Source: an uncultured Lachnospiraceae bacterium
GTDB lineage: Bacteria; Bacillota; Clostridia; Lachnospirales; Lachnospiraceae
Reading direction: 5' to 3'
NCBI GenBank assembly: GCA_945919795.1
Contig: CAMEJJ010000004.1
Span: 1-64,000, forward strand
Length of the DNA: 64,000 nucleotides
Shown here: piece by piece, positions 33,932-43,322 of the stretch
Layout of the letters: each line of letters starts with the position of its first letter
How positions within the stretch are numbered: the first letter of the stretch is position 1
The notes under the pieces: generated by a model
Seen by the model: the letters and a program-made list of their open reading frames with translations, nothing else
Databases searched by the model: none
What the model was told of the DNA's origin: nothing
Position numbers and translations under genes: made by a program

Positions 33932-34681
33932 TTAAACATCCTTACACATTTCCCGTTTCAGGCGTTTCATAATCTTTTTCTCCAATCGTGAAATATAAGA
34001 CTGGGATATTCCAAGCATACATGCAACTTCCTTCTGTGTCAATTCTTCTCCATCTTCACTGTCCAGTCCAAATCGCATATTAATTATAGTGCGTTCTCGG
34101 TCGGAAAGCTTATTAATAGCATTATGCAAAACCTTTTTTTCAACCTCGTCTTCAATATCACGATAGGTAATATCTTCTTCTGTTCCAAGAATATCCGATA
34201 ACAAAAGCTCGTTTCCATCCCAGTCGACATTAAGTGGTTCATCGATGGAAACCTCCAGCTTGGTCTTATTATTCCGCCGTAAATACATCAATATTTCATT
34301 TTCAATACATCGGGAAGCATAAGTTGCAAGCTTAATATTTTTATTTGGATTGTATGTATTGATTGCTTTGATCAGTCCAATGGTACCGATAGAAATTAAA
34401 TCTTCTACACCCACTCCGGTATTGTCAAACTTCTTTGCAATGTAGACAACCAGCCGTAAGTTATGTTCAATCAAAACAGACTTTGCTGCTTCCGCTTCTT
34501 CCTGTTCGCCGCTAATGAGATCATTTATCATCTCCGTTTCCTCTTCATCCAATAACGGCGGTGGAAGCACTTCCGTTCCTCCAATATAATGAATATCTCC
34601 AAAATCCTCAAAATTATTTCTTTTGTTCTTTTTTAATATACTGAATTTTAAATATCCCGGTAAAACAAATTTCAAAATCAC
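33932..34681 (-). CDS. sigE: Sporulation sigma factor SigE precursor
   Basis: 249 residues from a GTG at 34681 that has AGGAGG seven bases upstream; the ATG six codons earlier lies inside that ribosome-binding region. The N-terminal stretch of about 35 residues (hydrophobic then [13 protein letters not shown]) is the pro-sequence removed by SpoIIGA, with the mature part starting around [18 protein letters not shown]. Regions 2-4 follow: [47 protein letters not shown] and the [22 protein letters not shown]. It controls early mother-cell transcription. Its activating protease is the next gene upstream. Confidence 0.97.
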   Translation of the reverse strand: MILKFVLPGYLKFSILKKNKRNNFEDFGDIHYIGGTEVLPPPLLDEEETEMINDLISGEQEEAEAAKSVLIEHNLRLVVYIAKKFDNTGVGVEDLISIGTIGLIKAINTYNPNKNIKLATYASRCIENEILMYLRRNNKTKLEVSIDEPLNVDWDGNELLLSDILGTEEDITYRDIEDEVEKKVLHNAINKLSDRERTIINMRFGLDSEDGEELTQKEVACMLGISQSYISRLEKKIMKRLKREMCKDV

Positions 34682-34812
34682 AAAAAAACCTCCTATCATT
34701 TCTAAATCATCTATCCATTTCGGATTATCTTTTCATTTCAGACCATTTATTCTTTCCGAAACATCATTTTATTGTGAATCATCTTTTCATTTAGTTCATC
34801 TGTCTTTATACC

Positions 34813-35616
34813 TTAAACCACAGCTTTCGGATGTAAAATCATCTCATATTTTGCTCTGCTTGAAAAATGATCCAAACAAATCGCGCATAAAACATGATGA
34901 TAATAAGACACTTCTTCCTTCTTTACTTCCATGGTTTCCAGAAAAAAAGCATCCATAAGTCCTTTACTCTTTCCTACAGAGCTATAAGGTATCATCCGAT
35001 ATCCATTTAGACTATGCACATCCGTATCCGGAAAAAGCTTTTGATACAAATCCATTGTAATGATGCAGACAGGTTTTCCGGAAATCGGATCGGTCAAAGT
35101 ATTCCCCGAATCCAACAATCCGTAAGACGTACAAGTCCTGTTACCCTGTTTTAAAACAACAGAAACAACACACTCTTTGTTAAGAACGTGCTGCATGAAT
35201 ATATTTCTGATTGTGGATATCATCAGAACCAAAAATACCACTGCCATTGTTCCAGTTAGCAAAAGATAACTGCTTTGAAAAAAATTATTGAGCATTCCAA
35301 GAACACCGGCAAGACAAATACAAATCCCCAATTCCGTCAGAATTGTTTTCAAAAGTTGCTTCATGCTAACTATCCGAAAAGCAAAAGCGGAAATTATCAC
35401 ATCAACAATCAGAGAGACCAGCAAAACCGAAATATAGTGGTCTTTCACATCATTGATGATTACGATTGTCAGAACATACGCAACACATCCGGCTATTGCC
35501 GCAAAAATGATACGCAACGTGGATGCCCCCATATGTAATATCCGGTTTGTTATCCCAAAAACACCAAACTGATAAATAAAATTCATCAAAAAAATCAGAT
35601 CATAATAAACGACCAA
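34813..35616 (-). CDS. spoIIGA: Sigma-E processing peptidase SpoIIGA
   Basis: 267 residues. Five hydrophobic helices fill the first 150 or so residues, and the cytoplasmic C-terminal half carries SYGLLDSGNTLTDPISGKPV, the D-S-G-N aspartyl protease motif, which works as a dimer and is switched on by SpoIIR from the forespore. It starts with TTG at 35616 after AAGGTG; no ATG is available nearby. sigE follows after 131 bases containing loose repeats of the word TCTTTTCATTT. Classical spoIIG arrangement. Confidence 0.95.
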   Translation of the reverse strand: MVVYYDLIFLMNFIYQFGVFGITNRILHMGASTLRIIFAAIAGCVAYVLTIVIINDVKDHYISVLLVSLIVDVIISAFAFRIVSMKQLLKTILTELGICICLAGVLGMLNNFFQSSYLLLTGTMAVVFLVLMISTIRNIFMQHVLNKECVVSVVLKQGNRTCTSYGLLDSGNTLTDPISGKPVCIITMDLYQKLFPDTDVHSLNGYRMIPYSSVGKSKGLMDAFFLETMEVKKEEVSYYHHVLCAICLDHFSSRAKYEMILHPKAVV

Positions 35617-35654
35617 ACCACATCACCTTCAAACTGTATTTTTAATCTCTACCC

Positions 35655-35720
35655 ATTATACAGACTCCCTTATGCGTTTTTTGTCAAAGAAGCACAGAAT
35701 AAATATGAAATATTTCGACA
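35655..35720 (-). promoter_or_regulatory. Candidate Spo0A-controlled spoIIG promoter
   Basis: Minus strand: TTGACA (35687-35682), 21 bases, TATAAT (35660-35655), and a Spo0A-box-like TGTCGAAA at 35720-35713. The Bacillus spoIIG promoter is known for its unusually wide 22-base spacing and its dependence on phosphorylated Spo0A. The consensus hexamers with over-wide spacing and a box upstream fit that model. Confidence 0.55.
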
Positions 35721-35811
35721 TGAAGTGCTTGTTTTACCGATGATTAGTGGCCGCCAAATGCATTTGTGCAAGCACATTGCACTTGTCTCGTTATCAATTC
35801 TTGTCCCATGC

Positions 35812-35848
35812 AAAAAACACCATGAATATCAATAGATATCCATGGTGT
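35812..35848 (-). terminator. Terminator between ftsZ and spoIIGA
   Basis: ACACCATG (35817-35824) and CATGGTGT (35841-35848) pair around a loop that can also pair (GAATATC/GATATCC in part); on the minus strand TTTTTT follows. It ends the division cluster just past ftsZ. Confidence 0.85.
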
Positions 35849-35876
35849 TTTTGACATAAATTATGTATCTTCCATT

Positions 35877-37118
35877 CTATTTTTTCTGTAAGAAATCCGG
35901 AATCTTTAAGGACTGGGATTCTACATTGGCTTTAATCGGCTTCGGCTCTGCGAAATGACCTGCGGACTGAATCGGTGTAACTGAAGGAATCGGTGCGGTA
36001 CCTGACATTGCTGCCGTATTGGGATTTGCTGCAGCAGGTCTTGCGGCCGGTCTGGGTGCTGCGGTAGGAGTAACCGGAGTTGCCGGTTTTCTGACATAAC
36101 TTCCACCCATCTGTGAAACCAAACGTGCAGAAGGATTGCCTGCCTCTTCAATACCTGTCGCAATAACAGTAACACTACAGAAATCCGGCTGTGCATCATC
36201 ATATAATGCACCGAAGATAATATTGACATCATCTCCTACCATATCTCTTACATATTGTGCTGCATCATTTGCATCCATCAAGGTAATATCACCGGATACA
36301 TTGATCAGTACATCTGTTGCACCGGTAATGGTGGTCTCTAATAAAGGAGAGCCGACAGCCATCTTAACGGCTTCATTGGCTTTATCATCTCCCTGTCCAT
36401 AACCAATACCAACATGGGCAACACCCTTATCTTTCATAACGGTTGAGATATCTGCAAAGTCCAAATTGATAACTCCGGGGATATTAATCAAGTCGGTAAT
36501 ACCCTGTACTGCCTGCTGTAAAACCTCATCCGCTTTCTTTAATGCTTCAGGGAATGTAGTACGTCTGTCAACAATCTCTAACAGCTTATCATTGGGAATT
36601 ACAATCAAGGTATCTACATGTTCTTTTAATTTTTCGATACCGCCCAACGCATTTGTCATACGGGTACGTGCCTCAAAACCAAAAGGTTTGGTAATAACAC
36701 CAACGGTTAAGATACCCATATCTTTTGCAACCTGAGCAACAACGGGAGCTGCACCGGTACCGGTACCACCACCCATACCGCAGGTAACAAATACCATATC
36801 TGCACCCTTGAGTGCTGCGGTAATCTCTTCTATACTTTCAAGGGCAGCCTGCTCACCAACTTCGGGTTTTGCACCTGCACCAAGTCCTTTTGTCAACTTT
36901 TCACCAATCTGCAATAACTTCGGAGCCTTGCACAACTGCAGTGCCTGTTTATCTGTATTTAAACCGATAAAACTTACTCCTCCGATATTTTCCTGTATCA
37001 TTCTATCTACGGCATTGTTTCCGGCACCCCCGACACCTGCGACGATAATCTTAGCTGCGCCTTCTGTATCATTTGACTTAATTTCTAACAAGGGTATTTC
37101 CTCCTTCACAAACTTCAT
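35877..37118 (-). CDS. ftsZ: Cell division protein FtsZ
   Basis: Tubulin-like GTPase forming the division ring. 413 residues. [20 protein letters not shown] (GTP-binding start), [13 protein letters not shown] (tubulin signature near residue 118) and [11 protein letters not shown] (T7 loop) are intact. A Pro/Ala-rich linker from about residue 350 leads to the conserved C-terminal peptide with [11 protein letters not shown] that binds partner proteins. ftsA, its usual neighbour, is absent here. It is the last gene of the division cluster, with a terminator downstream. Confidence 0.98.
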   Translation of the reverse strand: MKFVKEEIPLLEIKSNDTEGAAKIIVAGVGGAGNNAVDRMIQENIGGVSFIGLNTDKQALQLCKAPKLLQIGEKLTKGLGAGAKPEVGEQAALESIEEITAALKGADMVFVTCGMGGGTGTGAAPVVAQVAKDMGILTVGVITKPFGFEARTRMTNALGGIEKLKEHVDTLIVIPNDKLLEIVDRRTTFPEALKKADEVLQQAVQGITDLINIPGVINLDFADISTVMKDKGVAHVGIGYGQGDDKANEAVKMAVGSPLLETTITGATDVLINVSGDITLMDANDAAQYVRDMVGDDVNIIFGALYDDAQPDFCSVTVIATGIEEAGNPSARLVSQMGGSYVRKPATPVTPTAAPRPAARPAAANPNTAAMSGTAPIPSVTPIQSAGHFAEPKPIKANVESQSLKIPDFLQKK

Positions 37119-37239
37119 CTAGTTTTCTACATAATATCATATAATCATTTTACAAATTTATCAATGTTTTTTTTCGTTTCTACGCAGATTCCTTGCATGT
37201 TTCACCACAAAAACAGAATAGCAACCTGTTCTCTTTCAT

Positions 37240-37977
37240 TTAATCGGGCTCAAATGTCAATGTTGTGGTTCCCGTCTCATATTCCCGCATGTCCAAAACA
37301 CCGGCTTTTCCCTGTATGGAAGGTACAATCACCGAAAGCTGCATGATTTTTTCATCAATATGGCTTTTAGAACCAATCAGCACTCTGGCATCTCCAAAAT
37401 ACAGCGTAACATTGTTATCTGTATCAAAATATATCTTGTCCGCAATGATTTCATATTTATCCAACAATTGTGTCAGTTCCAGTATTTCCTGAAAAATTTC
37501 ACTGCGTTCTACGGGAAGCTGCTCATATAAGAGCACATGATTAAAGCGAAGGCCGGTGATTTCAGGTACCCCCTGCGTTATCTGTGGCGAACTTTCGACA
37601 ACAATTCCCTCTCTGTCAAAATACATATAATTTCCAAGATAGGAAATACATCCCGCCAGTTTCTTTTCATAAACCATGATACGGATTGTATCTTTGCTTT
37701 TCACTTCTACGTCCATTTTTTCCACAAAAGGGATGTTCTCAATGGACTTATTGCGATATTTTATATCTAAAAGAAGAGAGTTATCAAACACATTTCCCTT
37801 TAATACCATATCCGTTATTTCCTGCTCCGTATAGTGGCTGTTTCCTACCACTTCCACATGGGTGACCCGGTATCCGGCAAGGATAAAGGCCATGCCAGCA
37901 CAGGCTAAGAGTACTGCTGCTGCCACGACCATCCATATTTTTTGTTTTAGCGTAAATCTACTGTACTCTCTCTTCAT
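37240..37977 (-). CDS. ftsQ: Cell division protein FtsQ/DivIB
   Basis: 245 residues, bitopic. A basic start (KREYSRFTLKQK), one membrane helix at about 14-32, then the POTRA domain (THVEVVGNSHYTEQEITDM) and the beta domain with the FtsQ-type IRIMVYEKKLAGCI. It recruits FtsL/FtsB-type partners at the septum. It starts inside the murA stop (4-base overlap), so the two are translationally coupled. Confidence 0.9.
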   Translation of the reverse strand: MKREYSRFTLKQKIWMVVAAAVLLACAGMAFILAGYRVTHVEVVGNSHYTEQEITDMVLKGNVFDNSLLLDIKYRNKSIENIPFVEKMDVEVKSKDTIRIMVYEKKLAGCISYLGNYMYFDREGIVVESSPQITQGVPEITGLRFNHVLLYEQLPVERSEIFQEILELTQLLDKYEIIADKIYFDTDNNVTLYFGDARVLIGSKSHIDEKIMQLSVIVPSIQGKAGVLDMREYETGTTTLTFEPD

Positions 37978-39230
37978 TCTTCGTTAATCTTTGCTCCCAA
38001 GAGTTTTAAATCACGACAGATATTTTCATATCCTCGTTTGATAAAAGAATCATTTTTCACATAAGTATCACCGTCTGCAACCAGACCCGCGAGCACTAAT
38101 GCGGCGCCACCGCGAAGTTCCTTTGCCTCAACCGTCGCACCTTTCAGTTGTTTTACACCGCAGATCATAGCCCGATTTCCCATCACGTGGATATCTGCTC
38201 CCATTTTTAAAAGCTCCGAAACCGTCTGAAAGCGATTTTCAAAAATATTCTCTTCCAAAATACTGCATCCGTCCGCTATACAAAACGCAGACATAAATAC
38301 AGACTGCAAGTCTGTTGGAAATCCGGGATACACCTCTGTCCTTACCAGGCGAACCGGCTTTGTGGCATTTTCACCATTGATACAAACCCAGTCTTTTGCA
38401 ACGGCAAGATCCGCCCCCATTGTATTTAACAACTCAAATACTTTGGATAAATGATCGGTTGGTGCCTGATTTAAAACAATCAGCCCTCGCGTCATGGCTC
38501 CTGCCAACAGATAGGTTCCGGCAACAATTCGATCCGGCATAATCCGGTAGCATGTCTCGCAAAGACTCTTTACACCGCATACTGTTATCTCAGATGTCCC
38601 TGCACCTGTAATCTTGGCACCTGCCTGGTTCAAAAAACTACATAGTTCTACAATCTCAGGCTCCTTTGCACATCCTTTGATACGAAATACACAATCGGAT
38701 AAAACAGCATACATCACTGCATTTTCCGTTGCTCCCACACTGGGAAAGGCCAATTTTACCTCTCTGCCATCCGTCTTTGTTGCCTGCGCATAAATACACT
38801 CTGTATCATCCGAAAACGCGACCCCCATCTGTCTCAAAATATCCAGATGCATGTCAATCGGTCTTTTCCCAATGACACATCCCCCGGGATAGCAAATGGA
38901 AATTTCTCCTATTCGTCCGAGTAGAGCTCCGATTAACACCACAGATGAGCGCATCACATTCGCATGTTCTGTCGGAAAAGCCGTATTGGAGATATCCGTT
39001 GCATCAATTTCAATCGTGTTTCGGTTTCTTTCAATCTTACATCCCACCGATTCCAACAATTTGAGCATATGATCCACATCCGATATCTGCGGACAATTTT
39101 TTAACACGGTTCTTCCCTTGACCAAAAGCGAAGCTGCCAAAACAGGCAATGCAGAATTCTTTGACCCTTGTATATCAACTTCCCCACATAATGTATTCCC
39201 TCCGCATACATGTATCGTATTCATATCCAC
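37974..39230 (-). CDS. murA: UDP-N-acetylglucosamine 1-carboxyvinyltransferase
   Basis: First committed step of peptidoglycan synthesis: PEP enolpyruvyl transfer to UDP-GlcNAc. 418 residues; QGSKNSALPVLAASLL at the start and YPGGCVIGKRPIDMHLD with the catalytic Cys near residue 118, the residue alkylated by fosfomycin. YPGFPTDLQ and the C-terminal RGGAALVLAGL are conserved. It lies between ftsW (126-base gap) and ftsQ (4-base overlap). Firmicutes often have a second copy elsewhere. Confidence 0.97.
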   Translation of the reverse strand: MDMNTIHVCGGNTLCGEVDIQGSKNSALPVLAASLLVKGRTVLKNCPQISDVDHMLKLLESVGCKIERNRNTIEIDATDISNTAFPTEHANVMRSSVVLIGALLGRIGEISICYPGGCVIGKRPIDMHLDILRQMGVAFSDDTECIYAQATKTDGREVKLAFPSVGATENAVMYAVLSDCVFRIKGCAKEPEIVELCSFLNQAGAKITGAGTSEITVCGVKSLCETCYRIMPDRIVAGTYLLAGAMTRGLIVLNQAPTDHLSKVFELLNTMGADLAVAKDWVCINGENATKPVRLVRTEVYPGFPTDLQSVFMSAFCIADGCSILEENIFENRFQTVSELLKMGADIHVMGNRAMICGVKQLKGATVEAKELRGGAALVLAGLVADGDTYVKNDSFIKRGYENICRDLKLLGAKINEE

Positions 39231-39356
39231 CTTCCGTTCGTGAATATTTTTCTACTATATTGTATGCAGTTTGAAAGGATACGCGCCTGTATCATGCAGA
39301 ATTCTTACCTGCAGACAGAAATAACATCTGACCGCTACTTCTGAACTCGGCTCTTT

Positions 39357-40514
39357 CTACATCACATTATCTTTCAGACGAATTTGCCTTGATACGTTTA
39401 ATACCAGACCGATTTCAGCCATCAAAAACATTTCCGACGTACCGCCATAACTGATAAAGGGAAGTGAAATACCCGTGTTGGGCATGGTATTGGTAACAAC
39501 GGCAATATTTAAAATAACCTGTATCGCAAAATGAGCCATTACACCGACAACCAGCAAGGCTCCGAATAAATCCGGTGCATTGTTGGCAATCACCATACAT
39601 CTCCAGATTAAAAGGACAAATAAAAGAATGACTGCCAGAGCGCCAAACAATCCCAGTTCTTCACAGATGATGGAGAAAATCATATCGTTCTGTGCTTCCG
39701 GAAGGAATCCAAGTTTTTGCATACTTCCTCCCAGACCTTTTCCGAAAATACCACCGGAACCAATGGCATAGAGTGCCTGAAGAGTCTGAAAACCAATTCC
39801 GTCCGGATCTTTTTCCGGATCCAGCCAGATGGCAATACGCCCCATTCGGAAACTGTCACTTTGCATATGCGTGGCAGCATATACAACAACAGCTCCAAGA
39901 GCAACAACAATCAAAAATGCAATGATATATTTTTTATAATCCGAATCGGCAACGAACAACATGACAACCGCAATTCCACCAACAATAATACCGGAACTTA
40001 AATTATCCGTAATCTGCCATAATAATAAAGCCATAACAGCCGGAGCGGCAATGACAATCAATGCGCCTTTAAAAGTTGCCAGTTTCTTTTTGCTAAAATG
40101 TGTGATCATGGATGCGCAAAACAAAATCACGGCAATTTTTACAATTTCTGCCGGTTGGAACTGCAAAGAACCAACCACTCTGATCCATCTTCTTGCACCG
40201 TTAACTTCCACACCCATCGGCGTAAGAACCAGAAAAATCAAGATAATTGATACACCCATACCAATAAATGCATATTTTTCCCAACGATGATAATCAATCA
40301 TAGTCGTCATAAACATAACAAACGTACCGGCAATGGTTGCAATAAACTGATGCCTCAGATAATATGTAGAATCACCAAGTTGTCCGGTTGCTTCATACGA
40401 GCTGGTAGAATAAATCATAATCAGACCGAAAGCAATTAGAAAAATGACAACAAAAAGCAATGTATAATCAAAAAAAGATTGATTTTTTGTTTTGTTCTTC
40501 TTCCTTATGGGCAT
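39357..40514 (-). CDS. ftsW: Septal SEDS peptidoglycan glycosyltransferase FtsW
   Basis: 385 residues with ten membrane helices. RHQFIATIAGT, LQFQPAEIVKIAVI, EAQNDMIFSIICEELG (with the catalytic-type Asp) and SLPFISYGGTSEM are the FtsW hallmarks. It polymerises lipid II at the septum with a class B PBP. It lies directly after mraY (15-base gap) and is transcribed with it. murD and murG, which usually flank ftsW, are missing. Confidence 0.95.
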   Translation of the reverse strand: MPIRKKNKTKNQSFFDYTLLFVVIFLIAFGLIMIYSTSSYEATGQLGDSTYYLRHQFIATIAGTFVMFMTTMIDYHRWEKYAFIGMGVSIILIFLVLTPMGVEVNGARRWIRVVGSLQFQPAEIVKIAVILFCASMITHFSKKKLATFKGALIVIAAPAVMALLLWQITDNLSSGIIVGGIAVVMLFVADSDYKKYIIAFLIVVALGAVVVYAATHMQSDSFRMGRIAIWLDPEKDPDGIGFQTLQALYAIGSGGIFGKGLGGSMQKLGFLPEAQNDMIFSIICEELGLFGALAVILLFVLLIWRCMVIANNAPDLFGALLVVGVMAHFAIQVILNIAVVTNTMPNTGISLPFISYGGTSEMFLMAEIGLVLNVSRQIRLKDNVM

Positions 40515-40529
40515 TGAGAATTCTCCTTT

Positions 40530-41498
40530 TTATAATGCTAAAAATCCCACTAAACACAATACTGCGGTAACGATAGAGAAAACATAAACAACTTTGGTTT
40601 CTCTCCAGCCGCATAATTCAAAATGATGGTGAATCGGTGCCATTTTAAAAATACGCTTTCCGCCGGTAAGTTTAAAATACGTAACCTGAATCATCACGCT
40701 CAACACCTCAGCAACATAGATAAATCCAACAATCACCAAAAACAACTGCAGCTGCATCATATACGCACACGCTGCAACAAAGCCACCCAAAGCAAGGGAA
40801 CCGGTGTCTCCCATAAAGACACTGGCAGGATATCCGTTAAATAACAAAAAGCCAAGCAAAGCGCCAACAGCCGCACAGGTTACCGGAGTAATCGGCGCAC
40901 CAAATCCAATCGCGCATGCCGTAAAGAAGGTTGCCACCAAAATCGTAACACTGGTTGCCAGTCCATCTAATCCATCTGTAAAATTGGTTCCGTTGACCGT
41001 GCCAAGTACAACCAAAAAAAGCAATGGAATATTTAAAAAGCCAAAATCAATATACCGACCCGACATAAACGGAATTCTCCACGCCAGGCTGACATCTGTA
41101 TAAGCACACAGATAATATGCAAAAACAGCCGTTACAATAATCTGCAATAAAAACTTCTGCCATGCACGCAGTCCCATGGATCTTTTTAAAACGACTTTTA
41201 TATAATCATCCAGAAAACCAATCAGGCCAAATCCCAAAGTTAAAAACAAAATGGGGATGATCTGCGGATAACTTTTTATGAAAAATAAAGAAGTAATGGT
41301 CATGGCTGTTAATATCAAAAGACCGCCCATAGTAGGTGTTCCATTCTTTTTCAAATGACTTTCCGGTCCTTCATCGCGCACGGTCTGACCGACTTTCAAC
41401 TTTCGCAAAAAAGGAATTAAAACCGGTCCCAAGGCAACGCTGATCACAAATGAAATTAATGTAGGTATTACAATTTCCTGATACATAAATGACTTCAT
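40530..41498 (-). CDS. mraY: Phospho-N-acetylmuramoyl-pentapeptide transferase
   Basis: Makes lipid I from UDP-MurNAc-pentapeptide and undecaprenyl phosphate. 322 residues, ten membrane helices. KKNGTPTMGGLLIL, GFLDDYIKV (Asp-Asp), NGTNFTDGLDGLA and MAPIHHHFELCGW are the family motifs, all intact. It lies between a class B PBP and ftsW. Confidence 0.97.
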   Translation of the reverse strand: MKSFMYQEIVIPTLISFVISVALGPVLIPFLRKLKVGQTVRDEGPESHLKKNGTPTMGGLLILTAMTITSLFFIKSYPQIIPILFLTLGFGLIGFLDDYIKVVLKRSMGLRAWQKFLLQIIVTAVFAYYLCAYTDVSLAWRIPFMSGRYIDFGFLNIPLLFLVVLGTVNGTNFTDGLDGLATSVTILVATFFTACAIGFGAPITPVTCAAVGALLGFLLFNGYPASVFMGDTGSLALGGFVAACAYMMQLQLFLVIVGFIYVAEVLSVMIQVTYFKLTGGKRIFKMAPIHHHFELCGWRETKVVYVFSIVTAVLCLVGFLAL

Positions 41499-41517
41499 CC
41501 TTTCCGTTTATCCATTG

Positions 41518-43263
41518 TCAATTATACTGGATTCCCTCTAAATAGGGAAGAATATTTTCATACAGTTTTTTAATTACCGGAGCAGCAATCTGTCCGCCAT
41601 AATACACACCCTGAGGTTTCCTGATAATGACAAGTGCAATGATCTGCGGATCATTTGCCGGTTCAAATCCGATAAACGATGCAATATACTGACCACTGCT
41701 ACGCGGCAGTGTCTGACTGGTAGCCGTCTTTCCACCGATGGAATACCCTTCAATATATGCTTTTTTTCCGCCGCCTTCGCTTACGACTTTTTCCAGCATA
41801 AAGCGAAGTGTTTCGCTGGTTTCATCTGATACAATATCATCCTGAACCGAATAATTAAATTTTGTTACATTTCCGGTCACAGAATCGGTCACATAATCAG
41901 CCAGATGCGGAGTTACCCGGTGTCCACCGTTAATCAGGGAACTAATGGTTGTAATTAGCTGAATGGGAGTAATCTGAAACGATTGTCCAAAAGAAACCGT
42001 CGCTAACTCTACTAACCCCATATCTTCTTTCTTGTGCATAATGGTTCCGGCTTCTCCCGGAAGATCTATTCCTGTTTTATTTAATAACCCAAATTGCTTA
42101 AAATATTCATAATATCGGTCGATACCAACCCGAAGTCCCACATTGATAAAGACCGGATTGCAGGAATTCATGGTTGCCGTCAAAAAGGTCTCCGATCCAT
42201 GCCCCTGTGTCTTATGACAACGTATCTTCCGATCCTCAACAATGCAAAATCCCGGACAATGAAACTGCTCATCCAGACGGACCGCTTTACATTCCAGTCC
42301 CGCAGCGGCTGTAATTACCTTGAACGTCGAACCCGGTTCATAAGTATCATTGATACAGGCATTTCGCCACATCCGGTTGGCAGCTTCCGTCGTATTCCCC
42401 GACACACTCTGAAGAACTTCAGGGGTTTTTTCTTTGTAAGCATATTCTAACTCAAAAGGATGATTGAGATCATATTCGGGAACATCCACCATTGCTAAAA
42501 TGGCACCGTTATTCGGATTCATAACAATCAGCGAAACACTTTCCGCCTCCTTGGCCTCCATCACCTGCATTGCCAACTGGGTAGCATAGCTTTGTATATT
42601 CATATCCAGCGTCAATGTCAGATCATCTCCGGCAATCGGCTCAATCCTGCTTTCCCCTGTATAGTCCAGTTCCAGGCCTTTGGCATCTGTCAATGTCAGA
42701 ATGGTCCCATTCGTTCCCTGCAACTGTTCATCATATTTAACTTCCAGTCCGAGAATCCCCTGATTATCACCGCCGGTAAATCCCAATACTTTACTCGCTA
42801 ACGAAGAATAAGGGTAAAAGCGTTTATAATCTTCATCAACTTTTACCCCGGATAAGTTGCACTGCCTGATTTTATCACCGACAGCCTTATCAACATTACT
42901 CTTTATTCGTTCCATGGAGGAATATTTCTGTACTTTTTTTAATACGGTTTCATAGTCCATTTCCAGTTCTTTGGAAAGGACACCTGCTACCTCTTCCGGG
43001 TTCTCAATCTGTGAATGAATGACCGAAATCGTACAAACAACTTTATTATCCGCAATCACAGTTCCGTTTTTATCTAATATCCGTCCGCGCGCTGCCTTAA
43101 TGGAGCGCTCTCGTTCGTGAAGTTCCAACGCCTTCTGGGAATAATATTCGGATTGAAATACCATGACATAAACCAATCGCCCCGTAAGGCCCAGTAGCAT
43201 AAGCAGTAAAACAAAAAATGAAAATACGATTTTCTTTTTATGATAAATCTGAAAACCTTTCAC
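41518..43263 (-). CDS. Class B penicillin-binding protein, SpoVD/FtsI type, with KTA motif
   Basis: 581 residues: short basic N-terminus, one membrane helix (about 10-33), the dimerisation domain with RGRILDKNGTVIADN, and the transpeptidase domain. The active-site motifs are STFK (in TYEPGSTFKV), SCN (in MNSCNPVF) and, in place of the usual KTG, KTA (in IGGKTATSQT; the codon is GCT). No PASTA domain. It crosslinks peptidoglycan, at the septum or in spore cortex. It sits between a second, longer class B PBP and mraY, an arrangement known from clostridia with FtsI and SpoVD. Which of the two is the vegetative division enzyme is not decided by sequence. Confidence 0.9.
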   Translation of the reverse strand: MKGFQIYHKKKIVFSFFVLLLMLLGLTGRLVYVMVFQSEYYSQKALELHERERSIKAARGRILDKNGTVIADNKVVCTISVIHSQIENPEEVAGVLSKELEMDYETVLKKVQKYSSMERIKSNVDKAVGDKIRQCNLSGVKVDEDYKRFYPYSSLASKVLGFTGGDNQGILGLEVKYDEQLQGTNGTILTLTDAKGLELDYTGESRIEPIAGDDLTLTLDMNIQSYATQLAMQVMEAKEAESVSLIVMNPNNGAILAMVDVPEYDLNHPFELEYAYKEKTPEVLQSVSGNTTEAANRMWRNACINDTYEPGSTFKVITAAAGLECKAVRLDEQFHCPGFCIVEDRKIRCHKTQGHGSETFLTATMNSCNPVFINVGLRVGIDRYYEYFKQFGLLNKTGIDLPGEAGTIMHKKEDMGLVELATVSFGQSFQITPIQLITTISSLINGGHRVTPHLADYVTDSVTGNVTKFNYSVQDDIVSDETSETLRFMLEKVVSEGGGKKAYIEGYSIGGKTATSQTLPRSSGQYIASFIGFEPANDPQIIALVIIRKPQGVYYGGQIAAPVIKKLYENILPYLEGIQYN

Positions 43264-43322
43264 AAAACTACCCCAAAAACCAGCTTTTTACTAATCTATT
43301 AGGTAGTCTATTTCTTTATGAC

